Origin: Nonomuraea guangzhouensis
GTDB taxonomy: Bacteria > Actinomycetota > Actinomycetes > Streptosporangiales > Streptosporangiaceae
Reading direction: 5' to 3'
Length of the DNA: 64,000 bases
Assembly: GCF_019396345.1 (NCBI RefSeq)
Contig: NZ_JAHKRM010000020.1
Span: 186,001-250,000 of the forward strand
Part shown: one piece after another, positions 54,228 to 62,759 of the stretch
Layout of the letters: each line of letters opens with the position of its first letter
Numbering within the stretch: position 1 is the stretch's first letter
Position numbers and translations under genes: made by a program
The notes under the pieces: generated by a model
Told to the model about the DNA's origin: nothing
What the model saw: the letters and a program-made list of their open reading frames with translations, nothing else
Database searches by the model: none

Positions 54228-55499
54228 CTACTGCGACCCGTTGGCCAACTTACCGTTCGCGTGCGAGATCAGAGACGAGGTTTCCAGCAGTTCGGGCGAG
54301 GCCAGTGGCCTGGGCAGGCCCTCCAGCATCTCCGGAGAGTCGAGCTCGCGGTCGACGACGCCCAGATCGTGCAGCTTGCGTGCGCTGACGAGTACGCGGC
54401 TTTCGAGGGATCCCACAGTCTTGTTGTACGCCTCGACGGCCCGGGTCAGGGACTTGCCCAGGGACTCGACATTCCTTCCCAACGACGAGAGCCGCTCGTA
54501 CAGCTCCTTGCCCAGTTCGAACACCGCGCGCGCGTTCTCGCTCAGCGCGGCCTGCTGCCAGGCGTACTGGGCGGTGCGCAGCATGGTGATCAACGTGGTC
54601 GGGGTGGCGATGTGCACGCGGCGCGTCATCGCGTACTCCAGCAGCGCCGGATCCCGCTCCAGCGCGGGCGCCAGGAACGCCTCGCCGGGGATGAACAGCA
54701 CCACGAACTCCGGCGACGGGTTGAACCCCTGCCAGTACGTCTTGGCGGCCAGCCGGTCGACGTGCTCGCGTACGTGCCGGGCGTGCGCGTCGAGCCGTAC
54801 GGTGGCCAGCGAGTCGTCGGACGCCTCCGCGGCCTCCAGGTAGGCGGCCAGCGACACCTTGGAGTCGATCACGATGTTCTTGCCGCCGGCCAGCCGCACG
54901 ATCATGTCGGGCCGCATGGCGCCCTCGGTGACCTGCTCGTCGAAGTCGCAGTAGCGCTGCATCCCGGCGATCTCGGCGACCCTGCGCAACTGCAGCTCGC
55001 CCCACCGGCCGCGGGCCTCGGGCCGTTGCAACGCCCGGACCAGCGCCGTGGTCTGCGAACGCAGCTCCACATTGCTCTGCCGGACGAACTCCATCTGCTT
55101 GGCCAGCTCGGCACGGGCGGCACGCTGCCCCGACTCGGTGTCGCGCAGTTGCGCCTCGACCCGGGTGAGCGCGTCCTTCAGCGGCTCGACCAGATGCTCG
55201 ACCGCCTGCCTGCGCTGGTCGAGGTCGCCGCTCGCCTCGGCGCGGCTGGCGGCCAGTCTGGTCTCGGCCAGCTCCAGGAAGCGGATGTTGTTGACGTCGA
55301 GCGCCCGGGTGGACAGGGCCTGGAAGCGCTCGGCGAGCTGCTCCTCGACGTAGACGAGCTTGTCGGCGGTCGATCTGGCCCTGGCTTCGGACTCCGCCAC
55401 GCGCACCGCCGCCCGGGTGCGGGCGATCATGAACCCGATGGCCAACCCAACGGCCAGGCCGATGAGAAGCGAGACGACATCCACTCCATCGCTATCCAC
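54228..55499 (-). CDS. rmuC: RmuC-family DNA recombination protein
   Basis: A 423-residue protein with an N-terminal membrane helix (8-24), a long coiled coil (about 30-140) and the RmuC nuclease-like domain (GRWGELQLRRVAEIAGM, IVIDSKVSLAAYLEA, EFVVLFIPGEAFL, TPTTLITMLRTAQYAW). RmuC limits inversions between repeats. GTG 55499 is used; GTG 55484 is an alternative. Upstream of the DUF6542-like gene. Confidence 0.92.
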   Translation of the reverse strand: MDSDGVDVVSLLIGLAVGLAIGFMIARTRAAVRVAESEARARSTADKLVYVEEQLAERFQALSTRALDVNNIRFLELAETRLAASRAEASGDLDQRRQAVEHLVEPLKDALTRVEAQLRDTESGQRAARAELAKQMEFVRQSNVELRSQTTALVRALQRPEARGRWGELQLRRVAEIAGMQRYCDFDEQVTEGAMRPDMIVRLAGGKNIVIDSKVSLAAYLEAAEASDDSLATVRLDAHARHVREHVDRLAAKTYWQGFNPSPEFVVLFIPGEAFLAPALERDPALLEYAMTRRVHIATPTTLITMLRTAQYAWQQAALSENARAVFELGKELYERLSSLGRNVESLGKSLTRAVEAYNKTVGSLESRVLVSARKLHDLGVVDRELDSPEMLEGLPRPLASPELLETSSLISHANGKLANGSQ

Positions 55500-55594
55500 T
55501 CCATTGATGATTGCAGGACATCGGTCGTGGATCTGTCCGACACGCTTGGGCGTTCCGCTTGTGCGGCTCCCCGATGGTCACTCAGAGTGTCTGT

Positions 55595-56368
55595 ATGATT
55601 ACCGGATCGCGGGGCGCGCTGCCGCTCGTGGCGGCGCTCGCCGTGACGGCCGGCGTGCTCGCGCTGGCGGCGGTCGTCGTCCGCGCCCACTCCGCGAGCC
55701 CCGTCGCCGCTCCGGACCCCGGACCGGCGTTGCGGTGGGAGCCCGGCGCGTGCGTGCGCGGTTCCGCGGAGCGCTACGACCTGACGCCGTGCAACGGCGG
55801 CGACTCCGAGGTGGTCGCCGTGACCGCCGATCCGCCGGGTCCCGGCGCCTGCCCCGACGACGTCGACGACGTCCTGCGCATCGACGGAGGGCGCGCGGCC
55901 TGCGTACGCAACTTCCTCGACCCGCACCCCGGCGCGCCGGGCGGTGGCGGGGGAGTGCTCAGGCCGGGCGACTGCGTCGCGCTCGACGGCCGCGAGCGGC
56001 CGTGTTCCGAGTCCGGCTGGTACGGCAGAGCCGTCGCGCTCGTCCGTACACCGTCTAAATGCCCCGCGACCACCCTCGACACGCTCACCTTCGACCACGC
56101 GGCACCCGGCACGCTGACCGGCGACGCCGTGATCTGTCTCGGCGCCGGCGGCAAGGTGCTCGACCGGGGAATGTGCGTGGCCGAGCCGGGCCCCGGCGTG
56201 GTGACCAGGTCGGCGATCGACCGGGTCTCCTGCGCGTCGAAGAGGGCCTGGGCGCGGGTGGACGCCTTCGCCGAGTCCGCCGAAAGCTGCCCGGACGGCT
56301 CCGAGCGCTACCTGGAGGCTCGGGGCGCCTATCGTCCCGTGACCTGCCTGCGTCTTGTGAGCAAGTAA
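55595..56368 (+). CDS. Exported 12-cysteine protein
   Basis: A 257-residue protein with an N-terminal hydrophobic signal/anchor (about residues 8-28) and an extracytoplasmic part with twelve Cys, regularly in G-x-C or C-x-x-G contexts (GACVRG, PCNGG, GDCVAL, GMCVAE). Six disulphides are plausible. ATG 55595 is chosen because the signal begins there. No family recognised. Its stop codon TAA is part of the -10 box of ychF. Confidence 0.7.
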   Translation: MITGSRGALPLVAALAVTAGVLALAAVVVRAHSASPVAAPDPGPALRWEPGACVRGSAERYDLTPCNGGDSEVVAVTADPPGPGACPDDVDDVLRIDGGRAACVRNFLDPHPGAPGGGGGVLRPGDCVALDGRERPCSESGWYGRAVALVRTPSKCPATTLDTLTFDHAAPGTLTGDAVICLGAGGKVLDRGMCVAEPGPGVVTRSAIDRVSCASKRAWARVDAFAESAESCPDGSERYLEARGAYRPVTCLRLVSK

Positions 56369-56379
56369 ACTCGCCAAAC

Positions 56380-57456
56380 GTGAGTCTCTCCATTGGCATC
56401 GTCGGTCTGCCCAACGTCGGCAAGTCCACGCTCTTCAACGCGTTGACCAAGACCGGCAACGCCCTAGCCGCGAACTACCCGTTCGCCACCATCGAGCCCA
56501 ACGTGGGCATCGTGGGCGTGCCCGACGACCGCCTGCCCAAGCTGGCCGAGATCTTCTCCTCGGCCAAGGTGCTGCCCGCCAAGGTGGAGTTCGTCGACAT
56601 CGCGGGCCTGGTCAAGGGCGCGTCGGAGGGGCAGGGGCGGGGCAACCAGTTCCTCGCCAACATCCGCGACACCGACGCGATCTGCCAGGTGATCCGGGTC
56701 TTCACCGACCCCGACGTCACGCACGTCGACGGCGAGATCTCCCCCAAGCGCGACATCGAGACCATCAACACCGAGTTGATCATGGCCGACCTGCAGACGG
56801 TCGAGAAGGCCGTCCCGCGCCTGCAGAAGGAGGCGCGGCACAACAAGGACAAGAAGGCCGCGCTGGAGGCCGCCGAGGCCGCGCTGGCCGTGCTGGAGAC
56901 CGGCAAGACCATCTTCGAGAGCGGGCTCGACCGCGACGAGCTGCGCGAGCTCCACCTGCTGACGGCCAAGCCGTTCCTGTACGTGTTCAACCTCGACGCC
57001 GACGAGCTGATCGACTCGGCGCTCCGAGAGCAGCTCTCCACCCTTGTCGCCCCGGCCGAGGCGGTCTTCCTCGACGCCAAGATCGAGTCGGAGCTGGTGG
57101 AGCTCGACGACGAGGAGGCGCTGGAGCTGCTGCAGTCGGTGGGCCAGGAGGAGTCCGGCCTGTCGCAGCTGGCCAGGGTGGGCTTCGAGACGCTCGGCCT
57201 GCAGACCTACCTGACGGCCGGGCCCAAGGAGACCAGGGCCTGGACGATCCGCAAGGGCGCCACCGCCCCCGAGGCCGCCGGCGTGATCCACACCGACTTC
57301 CAGCGCGGCTTCATCAAGGCCGAGGTCGTGTCGTTCGACGACCTGGTCGAGGCGGGCTCGATCGCCAGCGCCCGCTCGGTGGGCAAGGCCCGCATCGAGG
57401 GCAAGGACTACGTCATGCGTGACGGTGACGTGGTGGAGTTCCGCTTTAACGTCTGA
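56380..57456 (+). CDS. ychF: Redox-responsive ATPase YchF
   Basis: An Obg-family P-loop NTPase that prefers ATP and binds ribosomes. The 358 residues have Walker A GLPNVGKST (9-17), FVDIAGLVKGASEGQGRGNQFL (switch II), the FNLDADE base-recognition loop, and a C-terminal TGS-like domain (RAWTIRKGATAPEAAGVIHTD). GTG 56380 follows TAAACT (56366-56371) by 8 nt, hence probably leaderless. Confidence 0.95.
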   Translation: MSLSIGIVGLPNVGKSTLFNALTKTGNALAANYPFATIEPNVGIVGVPDDRLPKLAEIFSSAKVLPAKVEFVDIAGLVKGASEGQGRGNQFLANIRDTDAICQVIRVFTDPDVTHVDGEISPKRDIETINTELIMADLQTVEKAVPRLQKEARHNKDKKAALEAAEAALAVLETGKTIFESGLDRDELRELHLLTAKPFLYVFNLDADELIDSALREQLSTLVAPAEAVFLDAKIESELVELDDEEALELLQSVGQEESGLSQLARVGFETLGLQTYLTAGPKETRAWTIRKGATAPEAAGVIHTDFQRGFIKAEVVSFDDLVEAGSIASARSVGKARIEGKDYVMRDGDVVEFRFNV

Positions 57457-57540
57457 TTTCCGGATAGGTGAGACGTCAACCACTTTGGGCCCCTACGCGT
57501 CGAATCGTCACAGCGTTTACGCTGACTCGGGAGGGCCCTC

Positions 57541-57840
57541 ATGATCCGTCGCATCATCCGGAAACGACGTCCAGCACCTTCACTCACGGGTATCAGCCTC
57601 GAAGAGGAGCTCGCCCTGTTGCGGGTCGAGCTCATGTACGGCCTGCGCGTCAATCGCGAGGAGTACCTGCGCAGGAAGGTGGACGAGCGCGAAGAGCTCG
57701 CCACGCGGATACGTGACCAGGACGCCGCCACCATGCTCGAAGACCTCCGCGGCTCGCTGGAGCGGTCGGTACGGCCCACGGTGGTCGATCTGCGGAGCAG
57801 GAGACGACACGACCCGGGACAGGACCCAGAGCCTGCCTGA
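57541..57840 (+). CDS. Small basic coiled-coil protein
   Basis: A 99-residue soluble protein: a basic start (MIRRIIRKRR), a helical region of charged heptads (residues about 20-75) and a polar tail. ATG 57541 has GGGAGGG 5 nt upstream. It resembles nothing I can name. It lies between ychF and the Tcp-like operon on the same strand. Confidence 0.6.
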   Translation: MIRRIIRKRRPAPSLTGISLEEELALLRVELMYGLRVNREEYLRRKVDEREELATRIRDQDAATMLEDLRGSLERSVRPTVVDLRSRRRHDPGQDPEPA

Positions 57841-58204
57841 GGGCGCGCCACGCACCAGGCCGCAGGCCCCTGAGGGGGTGTGCGGCCGTTCGCGTGCTAT
57901 ACCAATTCCGCAGGTCAAAGAGAGTCCATGGCTGCTTTGGACAGGAATCCATGGCCGCCGGGCTATGCCAATACCGGCCTCTGGCCTGGTCAAATGCCCA
58001 TTTGGCAGGGCAAATTGCAAGGGTTGGCGCTCCAGCGTGTCATGCGCACCTGGTTTGCCCATGGACGGCGATGCCTGCAGCATGGGCGTGGCTTTCCTGG
58101 AACAATGGCGGAGGCAGGTAGTGTGACTGCTTTACCGCAGATGATGGGGATCGGCAACGGACGACACCGCGCCAGCCCGGGGGATCGGCGCGAGCGGAGG
58201 CGTG
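57841..58204. other. Gap before the Tcp-like operon, with a hairpin
   Basis: A nested hairpin (GGCCGCA 57858-57864 with TGCGGCC 57881-57887, inner CCCC/GGGG) follows the small coiled-coil gene and may end its transcript. The rest is less GC-rich than average and should hold the promoter of the Tcp-like operon, but I could not place a convincing -35/-10 pair. Short frames here lack ribosome sites and family resemblance. Confidence 0.5.
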
Positions 58205-59221
58205 ATGGCTCGTAGGTCAACCGTCCAGCAGGGTCCTCGGATCCCTGGCGACCCCGAGCTTTCGGCACGCCAAGACATGGCCGATTTCGACGTGTCGCCT
58301 GCCCGCAGGCCGCGCCGTGGCGGCTGGTCGGGCGCCGGCGGGCGATGGCTGGTGTGGACCGGTCGCATCATTCTCTGGGCACTTATCGCAGTTATCGTGG
58401 TCAATGGGGTCCGTGCCCCATTTGAGAGGTTTACTCAGGGGAGCACGGCGACTCCGAATGAGGCGCCCGTGGCCAATCACGGATTCCCGGTCGACCGTGG
58501 CATGGCGTTCGCCGCCCAGTTCGCCGGCGTCTATCTGAATTTCAGTCCAGCCGACGCGCAGAGCAGGTCGGGCAAGCTGGCCGCGTTCCTGGCCGATGGC
58601 ATGGATCAGCAGATGGGCTGGGACGGCAACGGCAAGCTGGCCGCCGTCGCGATCCAGCCGTACGACATCGAGGCCACCGACGCCAACGACGCGATCGTCA
58701 CCGTGGCCTTCCAGACGGGCTCCCGCCGGATGATGCTGTCGGTCCCGATCTATTACTCGGCTGACGGCACCGGCAAGTTCGTCGTCTCCGGTCGGCCCGC
58801 GATACTGCCCGCACCGGGCCGGGCCGACCTGCCCCAGCTCGCCAAGCCCGAGAACGACGACGCCGTCGCCGCCGAGCTCAAGCCGCAGATGGAAGATTTC
58901 TTCAAGAACTACGGCTCGGGCGACACGACGGGCTTGCAGCGCTATGTCGCCGCAGGCAAGAGCATCGCGAGTTTCGGCGGGGCCTTCACCTTCGCCGAGC
59001 TCAAGGAGATCGTGGTGCCTGTGGGGGGCGCCACCAGGGAGATCCAGGTGGTCGTGGTGTGGAGCGTGCCCAACGGCGCGGCCCCGTCAGCCGACCCGAC
59101 TAGCACCGACCCCAACGCGGCCGGTGCCCGCCTGGAGCAGGCATATCGCCTCACCGTCGAGAAGCAGGGCGACAAATGGTACGTCGATGACATCCGCGGC
59201 GCCGGTCGGGCCGTTGGGTAG
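58205..59221 (+). CDS. TcpC-like conjugal transfer protein
   Basis: A 338-residue bitopic protein: cytosolic basic N terminus, one membrane helix (about 47-69), then an extracytoplasmic part of two NTF2-like halves (about 95-200 and 215-335) as in TcpC/VirB8-type scaffold proteins of Gram-positive conjugation systems. ATG 58205 has GGAGG 4 nt upstream; the GTG at 58202 is too close. First gene of the operon running to the end of the window. Confidence 0.8.
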   Translation: MARRSTVQQGPRIPGDPELSARQDMADFDVSPARRPRRGGWSGAGGRWLVWTGRIILWALIAVIVVNGVRAPFERFTQGSTATPNEAPVANHGFPVDRGMAFAAQFAGVYLNFSPADAQSRSGKLAAFLADGMDQQMGWDGNGKLAAVAIQPYDIEATDANDAIVTVAFQTGSRRMMLSVPIYYSADGTGKFVVSGRPAILPAPGRADLPQLAKPENDDAVAAELKPQMEDFFKNYGSGDTTGLQRYVAAGKSIASFGGAFTFAELKEIVVPVGGATREIQVVVVWSVPNGAAPSADPTSTDPNAAGARLEQAYRLTVEKQGDKWYVDDIRGAGRAVG

Positions 59222-59266
59222 ACGCACTCACGCACTGCTGATCGGTAACCCCGGGAGGACAAAGAA

Positions 59267-59548
59267 GTGATCTTGAAAACGATACTGCTCAACATGATCG
59301 AACTGGCGCCAACGCCCGCCCCCACCGGGATCGACTCCGCGGGGCTCGCCAACTTCCTGCGGGCCTTCTTCGCTCCGCTCTTCCTCGTCGTCGTATCCGT
59401 GGTCGCCCTCTTTTTCCTCTTCACGAGGGAGATCACGAGGTTCGTCCAGTTCCTCATCCTGGCCATCGCCATCGGCGTGATCTTCTACGTTCCCAACATC
59501 ATTGAGGTGACGGCGAAGGCAATCGCGGGAGCACTGGGCATCAAGTAA
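59267..59548 (+). CDS. Small two-helix membrane protein of the Tcp-like operon
   Basis: A 93-residue protein with two hydrophobic helices (about residues 32-52 and 58-80) joined by a short charged turn (TREITR). Size, topology and position between TcpC-like and TcpE-like genes recall TcpD or VirB2-type subunits. GTG 59267 follows GGGAGGA. Assignment rests on context. Confidence 0.7.
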   Translation: MILKTILLNMIELAPTPAPTGIDSAGLANFLRAFFAPLFLVVVSVVALFFLFTREITRFVQFLILAIAIGVIFYVPNIIEVTAKAIAGALGIK

Positions 59549-59604
59549 AGGGTTGAGACCGCTCAGGGGCGGTCATTGTACGAGCGGGTGGAGAGGAGGA
59601 CCGC

Positions 59605-62600
59605 GTGGACCTGCCCACGTATACCAATATTTGGCGAATCGAGAAGCGGCTCTACAAGCTGTACGACCTACGGCTGCCGATGCCGCTCCCCATCGTGTGG
59701 ATCGGCGTGTTCGTCGGCGTCCTGGCTCCATGGTCCCTGCTCCTCATGCTCGTGGGCATCCAATTTCACGCACCATGGCACGTGCTTTACCTGGTGCCGC
59801 CGGGCATCGTCACCTGGCTGTCCACCCGGCCGGTGATCGAGAACAAGCGCCTGACCGAGCTCCTGCAGTCGCAGCTGCGTTACGTGGGCGAGCCGCGGGC
59901 CTGGTGCCGGATGGCGCCGACGGCCGAGCCCGAGGTGATCACCTTCGCGGGCCGCGTCTGGCGGGTCACGCCCAAGCGGGCCAAGGCGCCACGCAAGGCG
60001 CGCCAGCCCCAGCGCAAGCGCCGCGCCGAGCTCGCCATCGCCGCCGAGTCCGTCGCCGGGACCAAACTGTCTGCCGCCGGGAGCAATCTGTCTGCCACCG
60101 GGACGAAGCCGGCTGTCGGCGCCGAGCCGGTGACCGGGCCGCGCCAGGTCCGCCCCGCGGTCGCGGCTGCCGCCGCGGCGGCGGCGCAGGCTCCGGTCGC
60201 GGAGTCCAGGCCCGCCCGTCCCGGCTGGGGCTCGGCCCCGCGCCGCGGCACCGCCCCCGCCCTGGGCGCCGACCTGGCTGCCCAGTCTGAGACCCCCACG
60301 AGCCCGGACAAGACACTCGCGATGGGCTCTCGGTCGTCGTCGGGGATGGGGTCGCGGGGAGGTACGCGGTCGGAGGGGACGCCTCTGGACGACTATGAGG
60401 TCCCTCAGGCGGACGAGCGGCGCCGGGGCGCCGCGGGGCGCGACGAAGTGCCGCGGACCGGGGGGCGGGGAGACTCGCCGGCCTCGGTTGTGCGCGGGAA
60501 GGGCGCGGCTCGGGAGGGCGTCTCTGACGTCGGCCGCATGGCTGGGTTCGTGCCGGGAGCTGACGAGTCGCAGGCCGTTCAGGAAGCGCACGCCGTACGG
60601 GAAACGCGGGAAGTACGAGGAACGCGAGAAGTACGAGAGACGCCGGTCGAGTCGCAGTCGCCGGAAGGGGCTGCGGAGGGCCGCAACGCGTCGCGTGTGG
60701 ACCGGCCCGCCGCGTCCGGGAAGCCGATCGACACGGAGGCACTCCGGCGGCTCCGCAAACTCGCCGCGAGCGCCGACACCCCGCCGCCCAGCGAGACAGC
60801 GCGCACCGAAGTGACGCGCGCGGACGCGGCCCGGGCAGAGACGGCGCGCGCGGATGCGACCCGCCAGGAGGCGGCGCGTGGTGAGGTTGCGCGCGCAGAA
60901 GCGACCCGTGCGGAGGTGACCCGCCAGGAGGCGGCGCAGGCTGAGGCGACCCGCCCGGAGACAGCGGGCTCGGAGACAGCGGGTCTGGAGGCGGCGCGCT
61001 CGGAGGCGACCCGTGCTGAGGTGACCCGCCAGGAGGTTGGGCGCGCAGAAGCGACGCATGCGGATGCGATCCCCCAGGAGGCGGCGCACGCTGAGGCGAC
61101 CCGCCCAGAGACAGCGGGCTCGGAGACAGCGGATCCGGAGGCGGCGCGCACTGAGGTGTTGCGCGGTGGAGTGGGGTCTCGGGATGTCGCGGCTGGTGGA
61201 GTCGTGGAGGAGGGGCGGCGAGCGGAGGCGGGCGGGTCCTCGGGTGAGGGGTCGCGGCAGGACGCGGGTGTTTCCGAGGAGGTTCGTGCGCCTGGGGCGG
61301 ACGAGGTGGCGCGTGATCAGCACCGGAAGGGGCAGCCGCCCAGGCAGGGCCCGTCGCTGGTGCTGCCGGACGCGCAACGGCTCTGGCCGCTCAGTCCCGA
61401 GGGCAAGCCGGTGCGGTTCATCCGGCCGGTGACGGGCGACGACGAGGCGCAGGAGACGGCTCCAGTTGGGCGCGACGAGCCCACGACCACCGCATCCGTC
61501 CACGAGATCGGCCCCGCCAGGAGCGAGCGGGCCCGTCAGGACGTCGGCCCCGCCAAGACCGAGAGGGCCGGTCAGGACGTCGGCCCCGCGAGGAGTGGGC
61601 GAGCCGGGTCGGATGCGAGTGAGCCCGGTAGGGCCGCAGCGTCCAGGGCCGAGCCGGCAGGAAGCGGGACGTTCGAGAGTGGGCCCGGTGAGAGGGAGCC
61701 GGGCGGGCGGGCGCCTGCGGCCAGGCAGGTCGCTCCGGGGCCCAAGCCTGGCGAACGGGTGCGGCGGGTCGAGTCCGTGGTGGGTCGCGACTCCGGTGGC
61801 TGGCGGCGGATCGCGCAGGTGGTCGTCGGTGGTGGCAATGTGCGGACCGACGGGTCGGAGGTCGACGAGGCCAGGGCGCGGGCGGTGTTCAGCGGCAGTC
61901 GCCGGGTCGTGGTGCTCGGCTGCACCGGCGGCGCCGGGCAGAGCACGACCGCGCTGATGCTGGGCCACACGTTCGCCACGTATCGCGACGACCGGGTCGT
62001 GGCCATCGACGCCAACACCGGCGGCAACACCCTGACCAGCAAGATCGAACCGGAGACCCCCGAGACGCTGGCCTCGCTGCTGTCCGGGCTCGACCGGGTC
62101 AGCGGCTATCTGACCATGCGGGGCTACACCACCCGCACCACGTCGGGGCTCGAGGTGATCGGCGCCGACACCGACGCGGGCGCCGAGCAGCGGCTGTCCG
62201 ACCGGACGCTGTTCTCCGACCATCGGCTGGGCCAGGTCATGCACCTGCTCGACCGGCACTACAAGCTGGCCGTCATGGATCCGGCCGCCGCGCTCGCGGC
62301 CCGCGTGCTGCCGTACGCCGACCAGCTGGTCCTGGTGGTCCCGGCGAGTGAGGAGGCGGCGGAGGCGGTGGCGATGACGTACGAGTGGCTCGACGGGCAC
62401 GGCTGCGCGGACCTGCGCAGGCGGGCGGTCATGGTGGTCAACGGCGTGAGCAGGCGTTCGATGGCCGACGTCGAGCAGGCGGAGTCGGTGGCCCGCGGCA
62501 GGTGCCGGGCCATCGTCAGGGTCCCCTGGGAGGACGACCTGGCGCCGGGTGGCGACGGGGTCGTCGATCCCGGGCAGTTGCGCGCGGCCGGGCGGCGGGC

Positions 62601-62712
62601 CTATCTCGCCCTCGCCGGGGTCGTGGTCGCGGGCTTTGCGGCAAAGACGGTCCGTCCGAGCGAAGAGGAGTTGGCGAGTGACCCCCCGGGCACGAGAATC
62701 GGTGAGCGATAA
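59605..62712 (+). CDS. TcpE-like membrane domain fused to a MinD/ParA-like domain through a repetitive linker
   Basis: A single uninterrupted frame of 1035 residues. Residues 1-130: TcpE-like, with two membrane helices (about 28-50 and 55-73). Residues about 130-740: disordered and charged, with a 50-residue repeat (bases 60895-61155). Residues about 765-1010: a MinD/ParA-like fold with VVLGCTGGAGQSTT, VVAIDANTGGNTL and LAVMDPAAAL. The Walker-A lysine is Gln779 and the ParA signature lysine is Thr, so ATP hydrolysis is doubtful. GTG 59605 has GGAGAGGAGGA upstream. Such a fusion would tie a cytosolic P-loop module to the membrane channel. Confidence 0.85.
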   Translation: MDLPTYTNIWRIEKRLYKLYDLRLPMPLPIVWIGVFVGVLAPWSLLLMLVGIQFHAPWHVLYLVPPGIVTWLSTRPVIENKRLTELLQSQLRYVGEPRAWCRMAPTAEPEVITFAGRVWRVTPKRAKAPRKARQPQRKRRAELAIAAESVAGTKLSAAGSNLSATGTKPAVGAEPVTGPRQVRPAVAAAAAAAAQAPVAESRPARPGWGSAPRRGTAPALGADLAAQSETPTSPDKTLAMGSRSSSGMGSRGGTRSEGTPLDDYEVPQADERRRGAAGRDEVPRTGGRGDSPASVVRGKGAAREGVSDVGRMAGFVPGADESQAVQEAHAVRETREVRGTREVRETPVESQSPEGAAEGRNASRVDRPAASGKPIDTEALRRLRKLAASADTPPPSETARTEVTRADAARAETARADATRQEAARGEVARAEATRAEVTRQEAAQAEATRPETAGSETAGLEAARSEATRAEVTRQEVGRAEATHADAIPQEAAHAEATRPETAGSETADPEAARTEVLRGGVGSRDVAAGGVVEEGRRAEAGGSSGEGSRQDAGVSEEVRAPGADEVARDQHRKGQPPRQGPSLVLPDAQRLWPLSPEGKPVRFIRPVTGDDEAQETAPVGRDEPTTTASVHEIGPARSERARQDVGPAKTERAGQDVGPARSGRAGSDASEPGRAAASRAEPAGSGTFESGPGEREPGGRAPAARQVAPGPKPGERVRRVESVVGRDSGGWRRIAQVVVGGGNVRTDGSEVDEARARAVFSGSRRVVVLGCTGGAGQSTTALMLGHTFATYRDDRVVAIDANTGGNTLTSKIEPETPETLASLLSGLDRVSGYLTMRGYTTRTTSGLEVIGADTDAGAEQRLSDRTLFSDHRLGQVMHLLDRHYKLAVMDPAAALAARVLPYADQLVLVVPASEEAAEAVAMTYEWLDGHGCADLRRRAVMVVNGVSRRSMADVEQAESVARGRCRAIVRVPWEDDLAPGGDGVVDPGQLRAAGRRAYLALAGVVVAGFAAKTVRPSEEELASDPPGTRIGER
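60895..61155 (+). repeat. 150-bp coding repeat in the TcpE-MinD linker
   Basis: Two copies, 60895-61044 and 61045 to about 61155 (second one incomplete), encode a 50-residue unit containing AEATRPETAGSETA. Inside each unit a five-residue rhythm of the xEATR/AEVTR kind continues, starting already near 60800. Confidence 0.75.
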
Positions 62713-62759
62713 GTGAACGTGCGAGCAGGTCTGACTTGTTCATGCGCCGAGGGGGCGGC

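Noticed and set aside
57880-58215. Open frames in the gap before the Tcp-like operon
   Set aside because: Two overlapping frames, neither with a convincing start or product; one runs past the good start of the TcpC-like gene.
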